A DNA stretch of 5,035 bases, from contig DBHE01000229.1 in the NCBI GenBank assembly GCA_002296055.1, positions 1-5,035 on the forward strand, read 5' to 3'. The notes beneath the pieces were generated by a model, which saw only the letters and a program-made list of their open reading frames with translations, did not search any database and was not told the DNA's origin. The position numbers were made by a program, and so were the translations under genes. Shown piece after piece: positions 1-5,035 of the stretch (its first letter is position 1; each line of letters begins with the position of its first letter). The stretch comes from Pseudomonadaceae bacterium UBA836. GTDB taxonomy: Bacteria > Pseudomonadota > Gammaproteobacteria > Pseudomonadales > Pseudomonadaceae.

Positions 1-390
1 GCCCTTGTCGTGCAGGCTGGTGATAAATTCGGCCAGCTTCGCAAACAGCTCCAGTTGCTCCAGCGACTGCTCGGCGTTGAGCAGTCCGCGCAAGGTTTCG
101 CCTACCAGCGGGTGGTAGTGCACCACGCTGCGGTAGGGGTTTAGCAGTTTGTAGGTGGCAATAGCTTGTGGACAGGGAATGTCCAGTGCTCGAAGTGCAT
201 CGGCGTTTTCGGCAAAGCGCTCTGCTGGCGGGAACAGCAGGGTCTTGGAAAACCAGCTCTTGCGTCGGAACAGCTTCAGCATGGTGCCGTCGGCCAGCAG
301 CAGTACTTTCTCCCCGTGGCCGTCCTGTTCCAGGATCCGCGCATCATTGCGCCACGCGTTGTACTGCTCTTCACTGAGTAACTGCATCAT
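1..390 (-). CDS. Kinase-like 'toluene tolerance' / LPS kinase-like protein, N-terminal part (runs off left edge)
   Basis: Reading the minus strand from the ATG at 390 gives 130 codons with no stop, open at the window edge, so the C-terminal part is missing. The protein begins MMQLLSEEQYNAW. It has a kinase N-lobe pattern: a turn around residues 23-28 (DGHGEK), then strands leading to LADGTMLKLFRRK, where Lys39 would be the ATP-contacting lysine. A hinge-like YHPLVGETLRGLL follows near residues 92-104. The last residues visible, SLHDKG, sit just where a catalytic loop should begin, so the catalytic Asp/Asn cannot be judged. The wording matches, from memory, Pseudomonas proteins of about 220 residues annotated 'toluene tolerance protein' and related to Kdo/heptose kinases. 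Two adjacent ATGs (390 and 387) are possible starts; the GGATAGG at 398-392 suits either. The gene is transcribed away from msbA. The substrate is unknown. Confidence 0.8.
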   Translation of the reverse strand, partial: MMQLLSEEQYNAWRNDARILEQDGHGEKVLLLADGTMLKLFRRKSWFSKTLLFPPAERFAENADALRALDIPCPQAIATYKLLNPYRSVVHYHPLVGETLRGLLNAEQSLEQLELFAKLAEFITSLHDKG

Positions 391-498
391 GCCTATCCAG
401 CTGCCAAAGCGGCAGTTTATCGCACTTTTTCCCGACAGGCTTAGCTCCACAGTGCTTGTGATAGACTGCAGCGCTACCGTTTCGTGTATGAAGGTCAC
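391..498. promoter_or_regulatory. Divergent intergenic region between the kinase-like gene and msbA
   Basis: This 108-base gap separates two genes transcribed outwards, so promoters for both are expected here or in the gene ends. I looked for sigma-70 boxes and found none convincing: TTGTGA at 456-461 has no -10 box at a proper distance, and TAGACT at 462-467 has only a poor -35 box. The region is locally richer in A and T around 416-431 than the flanking coding DNA. Its role as a promoter region is inferred from gene orientation. Confidence 0.4.
490..494 (+). promoter_or_regulatory. Ribosome binding site deciding the msbA start
   Basis: GAAGG lies 4 bases before the ATG at 499. An in-frame GTG at 484 would add five residues (MYEGH), but it would put this site inside the coding sequence and has no purine-rich stretch before it. 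The ATG at 499 is therefore preferred. Confidence 0.6.
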
Positions 499-2286
499 AT
501 GACTGAAACTGCCAAAGAGAGCTTCGCCCGCTCAAGCGTGCGCATTTACGCCCGCCTGCTGGGTTACGTAAAACCCTACTGGATCGCCTTTGCGGTGAGT
601 ATTGTCGGGTTTGCCATTTTTGCATCCGCGCAACCCGCGATGGCATGGATGCTCAAATACTTTGTCGACGGTTTGGCCGAGGGCAGTGGTGCCCAGTTTT
701 TTGGAGTTCCGCTGATCTGGGGGTTCCCGGCTTTTATCGTGCTCGTTGCTTTCTACCAGGGAGTGGGCTCGTACCTGGGTAACTACTTTATAGCCAAAGT
801 GTCGCTGGGGGTTGTACATGACCTGCGCACTGCACTTTTCGACAACTTGCTGACGTTGCCCAATCGTTACTTCGATCTGCACAACTCGGGTCACCTCGTC
901 TCGCGCATCACGTTCAACGTCACTATGGTGACAGGTGCTGCTACTGACGCCATTAAGGTGGTTTTCCGTGAGGGCATGACGGTGACCTTCCTGTTTGCCT
1001 ACCTGCTGTGGATGAATTGGAAGTTGACATTGGTGCTGATCGCTATATTGCCGGTCATCGGCCTGATGGTAACTAGCGCCAGCAAGAAGTTTCGCAAGCA
1101 GAGCAAGAAGATTCAGACCGCGATGGGCGACGTGACCCATGTGACGTCTGAGACTATTTCTGGTTTCCGTGTCGTGCGCAGCTTTGGTGGCGAACACTAC
1201 GAGTCCGACCGCTTTCACAAGGCCAGCGAGGCCAACCGCCAGCGTGGCCTCAAGATGACCCGGACCGGCGCGGTCTTTACGCCCACGTTGCAATTGGTGA
1301 CCTACGGCGCCATGGCCACTGTCATGTTTCTGGTGTTGTTCTTGCGTGGGGACGCGACCGCTGGCGACTTGGTCGCCTACATAACCGCTGCAGGCCTGCT
1401 TCCCAAGCCGATTCGTCAGCTCTCAGAAGTGAGCGCTAATATTCAAAAGGGAATCGCGGCAGCGGAAAGCATTTTCGAGCAGCTTGATGAGGTGCCTGAG
1501 CTGGACTCGGGCACGCTGGAGCGGGCACGGGTAGGCGGACGTCTTGAAGTCCGCAACTTGACCTTCAACTATCCCGGCACTGAGAAAACGGTGCTTAACG
1601 ACATCAGCTTCGCCGTTGAACCGGGGCAGATGGTCGCCCTGGTCGGGCGCTCGGGCAGTGGCAAGTCAACGCTGGCAAATCTGATTCCGCGCTTCTATCA
1701 GCACGAGCATGGCGAGATTCTGCTCGATGGTACGCCGTTGCAGGACTTTACCTTGCGCAATCTGCGCCACCAGATAGCGCTGGTCAGCCAGAATGTCACC
1801 CTGTTTAACGACACTGTGGCCAACAATATTGCCTATGGTGACCTCGCCGGCGCGCCGCGCGACGATGTGGTGGCCGCAGCTGAGGCGGCGTACGCGCGTG
1901 AGTTCATCGAGGTCTTGCCGCAAGGTTTTGACACCTTGGTGGGTGAAAACGGCGTATTGCTCTCTGGCGGGCAGCGCCAGCGTTTGGCGATTGCCCGTGC
2001 GCTGCTAAAAGACGCGCCAGTGCTGATTCTGGACGAAGCCACCTCGGCGCTGGACACGGAGTCCGAACGGCATATCCAAGCGGCGCTGGACAGGGTGATG
2101 CAGGGGCGTACTACGCTAGTGATTGCCCACCGCCTGTCGACCATTGAGAAAGCTGACGTGATCATGGTTATGGAGCAGGGACAGATTGTGGAGCGTGGTA
2201 CGCACAAGGAACTGCTGGCCCTGAACGGCTATTACGCCAGACTGCACAGCATGCAGTTTGAAGAAGAGAATAACGCGCAGGCCTGA
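499..2286 (+). CDS. msbA: Lipid A export ATP-binding/permease protein MsbA
   Basis: This is a 595-residue half-transporter, close to the roughly 580-600 usual for MsbA. As a homodimer in the inner membrane, MsbA uses ATP to flip core-lipid A from the cytoplasmic to the periplasmic leaflet. The N-terminal half is a type I exporter domain with six hydrophobic segments, roughly at residues 28-48, 71-94, 158-172, 175-192, 264-283 and 289-302. The C-terminal ATPase domain is complete: A-loop Tyr358, Walker [10 protein letters not shown] 383-391, Q-loop Gln431, signature LSGGQ 488-492, Walker B VLILDE 508-513 with catalytic Glu513, D-loop SALD 516-519 and H-loop His544. The start at ATG 499 is chosen because GAAGG precedes it. 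hldE follows 25 bases after the stop, probably in the same transcript. MsbA-type multidrug exporters share this fold, but pairing with hldE supports the lipid A flippase. No key residue is missing. Confidence 0.95.
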   Translation: MTETAKESFARSSVRIYARLLGYVKPYWIAFAVSIVGFAIFASAQPAMAWMLKYFVDGLAEGSGAQFFGVPLIWGFPAFIVLVAFYQGVGSYLGNYFIAKVSLGVVHDLRTALFDNLLTLPNRYFDLHNSGHLVSRITFNVTMVTGAATDAIKVVFREGMTVTFLFAYLLWMNWKLTLVLIAILPVIGLMVTSASKKFRKQSKKIQTAMGDVTHVTSETISGFRVVRSFGGEHYESDRFHKASEANRQRGLKMTRTGAVFTPTLQLVTYGAMATVMFLVLFLRGDATAGDLVAYITAAGLLPKPIRQLSEVSANIQKGIAAAESIFEQLDEVPELDSGTLERARVGGRLEVRNLTFNYPGTEKTVLNDISFAVEPGQMVALVGRSGSGKSTLANLIPRFYQHEHGEILLDGTPLQDFTLRNLRHQIALVSQNVTLFNDTVANNIAYGDLAGAPRDDVVAAAEAAYAREFIEVLPQGFDTLVGENGVLLSGGQRQRLAIARALLKDAPVLILDEATSALDTESERHIQAALDRVMQGRTTLVIAHRLSTIEKADVIMVMEQGQIVERGTHKELLALNGYYARLHSMQFEEENNAQA

Positions 2287-2300
2287 CGCAGGTCTGTCAC

Positions 2301-2304
2301 AGGT
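2301..2304 (+). promoter_or_regulatory. Ribosome binding site deciding the hldE start
   Basis: AGGT lies 7 bases before the ATG at 2312, within the 25-base msbA-hldE gap. The frame stays open upstream to a TTG at 2258 inside msbA, but that start would overlap msbA by 29 bases and add 18 residues unlike the family N-terminus. The ATG at 2312, giving [12 protein letters not shown], agrees with HldE proteins of Pseudomonas as I remember them. Confidence 0.6.
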
Positions 2305-2311
2305 AACGATA

Positions 2312-3742
2312 ATGAAATTGAGCATGCCCCGCTTCGACTCTGCCCCGGTACTGGTGGTCGGTGATGTAATGCTGGACCGCTACTGGCATGGGCCGACCAA
2401 CCGCATTTCGCCAGAGGCGCCGGTGCCGGTGGTCAAGGTGGATCAGATAGAGGATCGTCCAGGTGGTGCTGGCAACGTAGCGCTGAACATTGCTGCACTC
2501 GGAGCGCCAGCCTGGCTGGTTGGGGTGACTGGCAAGGATGAAGCGGCCGACAGCTTGCAGCAGCGCTTGAACGCAGCGGGCGTCTACTGCGATTTTCAGC
2601 AGCATGCGGCGCAGCCGACTATCACCAAGTTGCGCGTCATGAGCCGCCACCAGCAGTTGATTCGGTTGGATTTTGAACAGCCCTTTGAGACCGATGCCCA
2701 GGCGTTGCTCGACTCGGTGGCGGCACTGCTGGATAAGGTCAAGGTGCTGATCCTGTCGGACTATGGCAAGGGCGCGCTGGTCAACCATCAGGCGCTGATT
2801 GCGCTGGCCCGCGAGCGTGGCGTGCCGGTGCTTGCCGACCCCAAGGGTAGCGATTTCTCGATTTACCGTGGGGCCAGCCTGATTACCCCCAATCTGTCCG
2901 AGTTTGAAGCGGTGGTGGGGCGTTGTGAGACCGAGCAGGCGCTGGTCGACAAGGGCATGGCACTGATTGACGAGCTAGCGCTCGATGCACTGCTGGTAAC
3001 CCGCAGCGAGCAGGGCATGACGTTGTTGCGCAAGGCCGAGGGCGCGCTGCACTTGCCGGCGCGCGCGCGTGAGGTGTTCGATGTCACCGGCGCAGGCGAC
3101 ACCGTGATCTCTACCCTGGCTGCCGCGCTGGCGGCCGGTGAGGCGCTGCCGCAGGCAGTGGCACTGGCCAACCATGCGGCCAGTATCGTGGTGGGCAAGC
3201 TGGGCACTGCCGCGATCAGCGCACCTGAGCTGCGCCGTGCGGTGCAGCAGGAGCAAGGCAGCGGTCGGGGTGTGCTGGGTGTTGAGCAGTTGCTGCAAGC
3301 GCTTGAGGATGCCCGGGCCCATGGCGAACGCATCGTGTTCACCAACGGTTGTTTTGACATCATCCACGCCGGCCACGTCGGTTACCTGGAAGAGGCGCGC
3401 GCCCAGGGTGATCGGCTGATCGTCGCTATCAATGACGATGCCTCGGTAAGCCGGCTGAAGGGGCCGGGTCGCCCGATTAACAGCGTCGAGCGTCGGATGA
3501 CGGTGCTCGCCGGGTTGGGCGCGGTTGATTGGGTGATCAGCTTCAGCGAAGACACGCCCGAGCGCCTGCTCGAACAGGTCAAGCCGGATGTGCTGGTCAA
3601 GGGTGGCGATTACAGCGTTGATCAGGTTGTCGGTGGACCGATTGTGCAGGCCTACGGTGGTGAGGTGAAGGTGCTCAACTTTGTTGAAAGCTGCTCAACC
3701 ACTGCCATCGTTGAGAAAATCCGCGAGCGCGGCGACGACTGA
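2312..3742 (+). CDS. hldE: Bifunctional D-glycero-beta-D-manno-heptose-7-phosphate kinase / heptose-1-phosphate adenylyltransferase
   Basis: This cytoplasmic enzyme of 476 residues (E. coli HldE has 477) carries out two steps of ADP-heptose synthesis for the LPS inner core. The N-terminal domain phosphorylates heptose 7-phosphate at C1, and the C-terminal domain transfers AMP to heptose 1-phosphate; in E. coli the phosphatase GmhB acts between them. The first domain, about residues 10-315, is a PfkB/ribokinase fold with sugar-binding PGGAGN (50-55), TPN (192-194) and the DVTGAGDT signature (257-264) holding the catalytic base Asp263. The second, about 340-470, is a cytidylyltransferase-like nucleotidyltransferase with FTNGCFD (343-349), HAGH (352-355), NSVERR (390-395) and VKGGDY (429-434). 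Both sets of motifs are intact, so both activities are expected. It lies just downstream of msbA and probably shares its transcript. The older name is rfaE. HldE is normally split or fused by lineage; the fused form here is usual for Pseudomonas. Confidence 0.96.
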   Translation: MKLSMPRFDSAPVLVVGDVMLDRYWHGPTNRISPEAPVPVVKVDQIEDRPGGAGNVALNIAALGAPAWLVGVTGKDEAADSLQQRLNAAGVYCDFQQHAAQPTITKLRVMSRHQQLIRLDFEQPFETDAQALLDSVAALLDKVKVLILSDYGKGALVNHQALIALARERGVPVLADPKGSDFSIYRGASLITPNLSEFEAVVGRCETEQALVDKGMALIDELALDALLVTRSEQGMTLLRKAEGALHLPARAREVFDVTGAGDTVISTLAAALAAGEALPQAVALANHAASIVVGKLGTAAISAPELRRAVQQEQGSGRGVLGVEQLLQALEDARAHGERIVFTNGCFDIIHAGHVGYLEEARAQGDRLIVAINDDASVSRLKGPGRPINSVERRMTVLAGLGAVDWVISFSEDTPERLLEQVKPDVLVKGGDYSVDQVVGGPIVQAYGGEVKVLNFVESCSTTAIVEKIRERGDD

Positions 3743-3801
3743 GTCGGCCTGAACGCCAGAGGGCGAGTGGGACTGATCCGCTTTCTTAACGCTCTGCCTC
3801 T

Positions 3802-3826
3802 GCCGTCGTTCGTTTTGAACGGCGGC
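3802..3826. terminator. Strong hairpin between convergent genes, possible bidirectional terminator
   Basis: GCCGTCGTTC (3802-3811) pairs with GAACGGCGGC (3817-3826) over 10 base pairs, with one T:G wobble on the plus strand, around the loop GTTTT. It begins 59 bases after the hldE stop and sits between convergent genes, where a shared terminator is expected. No T-run follows on either strand, so it is not a standard intrinsic terminator; it could stabilise the 3' end or work with Rho. Confidence 0.45.
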
Positions 3827-3844
3827 GCTGTCGTACCAGCACTT

Positions 3845-3867
3845 CAGAGGCGTTTATAAGCCGTCTG
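3845..3867. other. Small hairpin overlapping the stop codon of the 288-residue gene
   Basis: CAGAGGC (3845-3851) pairs with GCC (3860-3862) and TCTG (3864-3867), leaving G3863 bulged and an 8-base loop, GTTTATAA. The TAA stop of the minus-strand gene (3856-3854) lies within the loop. It is short and could be chance; it may add to the 3' end structure of the two convergent transcripts. Confidence 0.25.
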
Positions 3868-4720
3868 GCAGCGCGCAATTGCCTGCCGCTACCAGCCAGC
3901 CTTGTTGTGGTGCAAACGCTTCGCTGAGCAGAAGGTTATCTGTGGGCTGGGCAATCAGCTCGCCGTGCTGCAGGCAGAACAGCTCACCAGTGGCGTGATG
4001 GTTGCGGTATTCGGCCAGAAACAGCTCTGGGCGCTGGGTGTCCATTCGTGCGATCAGCTCGCCGCTTTCCTCATCCAGAAATTCGTCCGCATGTAGCAGG
4101 GACAGGCTGCGCAGCGTCTCCGGCAGCTGCAGGGTCATGCTGTACACCAGTTGCAGTGAGCTGCTGGGCAGGTGCACATAGGCGCGTGGTCGCTCCAACA
4201 GGTTCAGTTCACGACACAGCACTGCACGTGCGGCGCCACTGCGGGTGCCCAGACTAAAACTGTGCTCGTCGTCCAGTGGCAGACTGTCTGCGTAAGGTGT
4301 GGGCAGCCAGGTATCCTGATAGCGGCCTTGCAGCCAGCCGCTCTCGCTGTGTATCAGCAGTTCCTCGGCGACTTCGGTCATCAGGGTCAACAGGGGTACC
4401 CGCAGCTCGTGGGCCGGGACATACCCTGATAGCAGTTTTAGCACCCGGTCGCCGTGATCTGGACGATCCTGTCGCACCAGCAGGCGAAAGTCGCGGCCTT
4501 GCCACTGCAGGTGCAGGTCGACCGAAACCCCGAGGTTGGCAAGGGTGGTCTCGAAGCAGTGGGGGTCATCCAGCTCAAGGGGTTGCCGCCGAGCTTGCAT
4601 CTGGTCAAAGCTCAGCGGACTGCCGACCGGCTCGTAACGCAGCACTTCCGGACTGGCGGCCACGGCGATGGCCTGGGTCTTGAAGGCGACGGGGTTCTTC
4701 CGGGCGACAATCTGGGTCAT
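3854..4720 (-). CDS. Conserved protein of unknown function (288 aa), degenerate Nudix-like motif
   Basis: The start ATG at 4720 is preceded by GGAG at 4730-4727, 6 bases away, and comes 3 bases after the stop of the aldo/keto reductase gene, so the two are probably co-transcribed and perhaps translationally coupled. The sequence begins MTQIVARKNPVAFKT and resembles, from memory, a Pseudomonas family usually labelled 'metal ABC transporter ATPase'. That label is not supported here: there is no Walker A, no LSGGQ-like signature and no membrane segment or signal peptide, so it looks cytoplasmic. The four cysteines (55, 169, 249, 282) form no CxxC site. Residues 76-123 suggest a Nudix-like region: strand-forming RDFRLLVRQ, then Gly99, Glu105 and TEVAEELLI (115-123), resembling the Nudix box but with two extra residues and Thr for the usual Arg. 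The C-terminal half (about 160-280) is rich in Leu and acidic residues and I do not recognise it. No function can be assigned. Confidence 0.85.
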   Translation of the reverse strand: MTQIVARKNPVAFKTQAIAVAASPEVLRYEPVGSPLSFDQMQARRQPLELDDPHCFETTLANLGVSVDLHLQWQGRDFRLLVRQDRPDHGDRVLKLLSGYVPAHELRVPLLTLMTEVAEELLIHSESGWLQGRYQDTWLPTPYADSLPLDDEHSFSLGTRSGAARAVLCRELNLLERPRAYVHLPSSSLQLVYSMTLQLPETLRSLSLLHADEFLDEESGELIARMDTQRPELFLAEYRNHHATGELFCLQHGELIAQPTDNLLLSEAFAPQQGWLVAAGNCALPDGL

Positions 4721-4723
4721 GCC

Positions 4724-5035
4724 TTACTCCATCTGCGTGAGTACCGAAACGGCCGCCTCGACGTTCTGTGTCAGGTGAGCCGGGTTGATGGTGCCGATGA
4801 TGGCGCTGGTGACCGCCGGGTGACCTAACACCAGTTCAAGGCCGCTGTGTACCGGGTTTGTGCCGTTAAGGCACAGGTGTCCGCTGGCTAGGGCCTTTTT
4901 GATCAGAATGCCTTTGTTGTGTTGCAGGGCAAAGTCCAGCACCGGGCGTTCCGCCTGTTCGCGCAGGTTGTAGGTGACCATGGCGCAATCGCCCTGCTGC
5001 AGGGCGCGCAAGCCGCCTTCGACGGTCTTGCCGGA
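4724..5035 (-). CDS. Aldo/keto reductase, C-terminal part (enters from right edge)
   Basis: The frame is open from the window edge to the TAA at 4726-4724, giving the last 103 residues, from SGKTVEGG to VLTQME. The TTG at 5011 is not the true start, because the frame continues upstream. The segment matches the end of the aldo/keto reductase TIM barrel: CAMVTYNLREQ, then GILIKKALASG, and near the C-terminus TSAIIGTINPAHLTQNVEAA, which corresponds to the conserved S-x-I-x-G-x-x-x-x-x-H-L-x-x-N segment that helps bind NADP(H). The catalytic Asp/Tyr/Lys/His tetrad lies upstream of the window, so activity cannot be judged. These enzymes are cytoplasmic NAD(P)H-dependent carbonyl reductases or alcohol dehydrogenases; the substrate cannot be told. 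The 288-residue gene starts 3 bases downstream. Confidence 0.88.
   Translation of the reverse strand, partial: SGKTVEGGLRALQQGDCAMVTYNLREQAERPVLDFALQHNKGILIKKALASGHLCLNGTNPVHSGLELVLGHPAVTSAIIGTINPAHLTQNVEAAVSVLTQME
4727..4730 (-). promoter_or_regulatory. Ribosome binding site at the aldo/keto reductase stop
   Basis: Read on the minus strand, GGAG (4730-4727) lies in the last codons of the reductase gene, followed directly by its TAA stop, GGC and the ATG at 4720. This arrangement favours re-initiation by ribosomes finishing the reductase, so the two proteins are probably made together. Confidence 0.6.

Noticed and set aside
456..467. TTGTGA and TAGACT as a sigma-70 promoter for msbA
   Set aside because: The two boxes abut with no spacer, and neither has a partner at 16-18 bases; not good enough to call a promoter.
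155..502. 115-codon plus-strand frame overlapping the kinase-like gene and the msbA start
   Set aside because: It is antisense to the kinase-like gene over most of its length, and the Ser-rich product looks like a shadow. Only its last five codons (from the ATG at 488) were kept as a minor observation.
532..1293. 253-codon open frame on the minus strand inside msbA
   Set aside because: It lies wholly antisense to an unmistakable transporter gene, and its protein shows no recognisable domain. It is a shadow of codon bias on the other strand.
2297..2788. 163-codon open frame on the minus strand antisense to hldE
   Set aside because: hldE is complete and well supported here; the antisense product has low-complexity Gln/His/Arg content and no family resemblance.
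3059..3070. Alternating GC run, GCGCGCGCGCGT, as a possible Z-DNA or regulatory element
   Set aside because: It encodes the Ala-Arg-Ala-Arg stretch just before the conserved DVTGAGDT motif of HldE, so coding constraint and GC-rich codons explain it.
2863..3363. 166-codon open frame on the minus strand antisense to hldE
   Set aside because: It is rich in Ser and Ala, as expected from reading GC-rich codons backwards, and shows no domain or plausible ribosome binding context.
4276..4683. 135-codon plus-strand frame opposite the 288-residue gene
   Set aside because: The product is Arg/Gly/Pro-rich with no motif, while the minus-strand frame has a ribosome binding site, operon context and a familiar family pattern.

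Overview
The window looks like a stretch of core chromosome from a gammaproteobacterium of the Pseudomonas group (Pseudomonas or Halopseudomonas). This rests on recognising the proteins and the gene order, not on any search. The HldE protein closely matches what I remember of Pseudomonas HldE, and the flanking genes are ones I associate with Pseudomonas. The DNA is moderately GC-rich, and the reading frames are intact and tightly packed.

Layout from left to right. Positions 1-390 (minus strand) hold the N-terminal 130 residues of a small kinase-like protein of the type often named 'toluene tolerance protein' or LPS kinase-like; it runs off the left edge. A 108-base divergent gap (391-498) follows. 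Then comes a two-gene plus-strand unit: msbA (499-2286), the lipid A flippase ABC transporter, and hldE (2312-3742), the bifunctional heptose-7-phosphate kinase and heptose-1-phosphate adenylyltransferase. They are separated by 25 bases. A 111-base convergent gap (3743-3853) holds a strong hairpin. Beyond it lies a minus-strand pair: the C-terminal 103 residues of an aldo/keto reductase (4724-5035, entering from the right edge), then 3 bases later a 288-residue conserved protein of unknown function (3854-4720).

msbA and hldE both serve the lipopolysaccharide pathway. HldE makes the activated heptose precursor for the inner core, and MsbA flips the core-lipid A molecule across the inner membrane. 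The divergent kinase-like gene may also act on LPS or the envelope, but that is inference. The downstream pair is probably a separate operon convergent with hldE, and nothing in the sequence ties it to LPS.

I found no mobile element, RNA gene, CRISPR array, phage remnant or clearly new system. The most interesting lead is a degenerate Nudix-like motif in the 288-residue protein, a family that I recall being labelled 'metal ABC transporter ATPase' although this member has no ATPase motifs.
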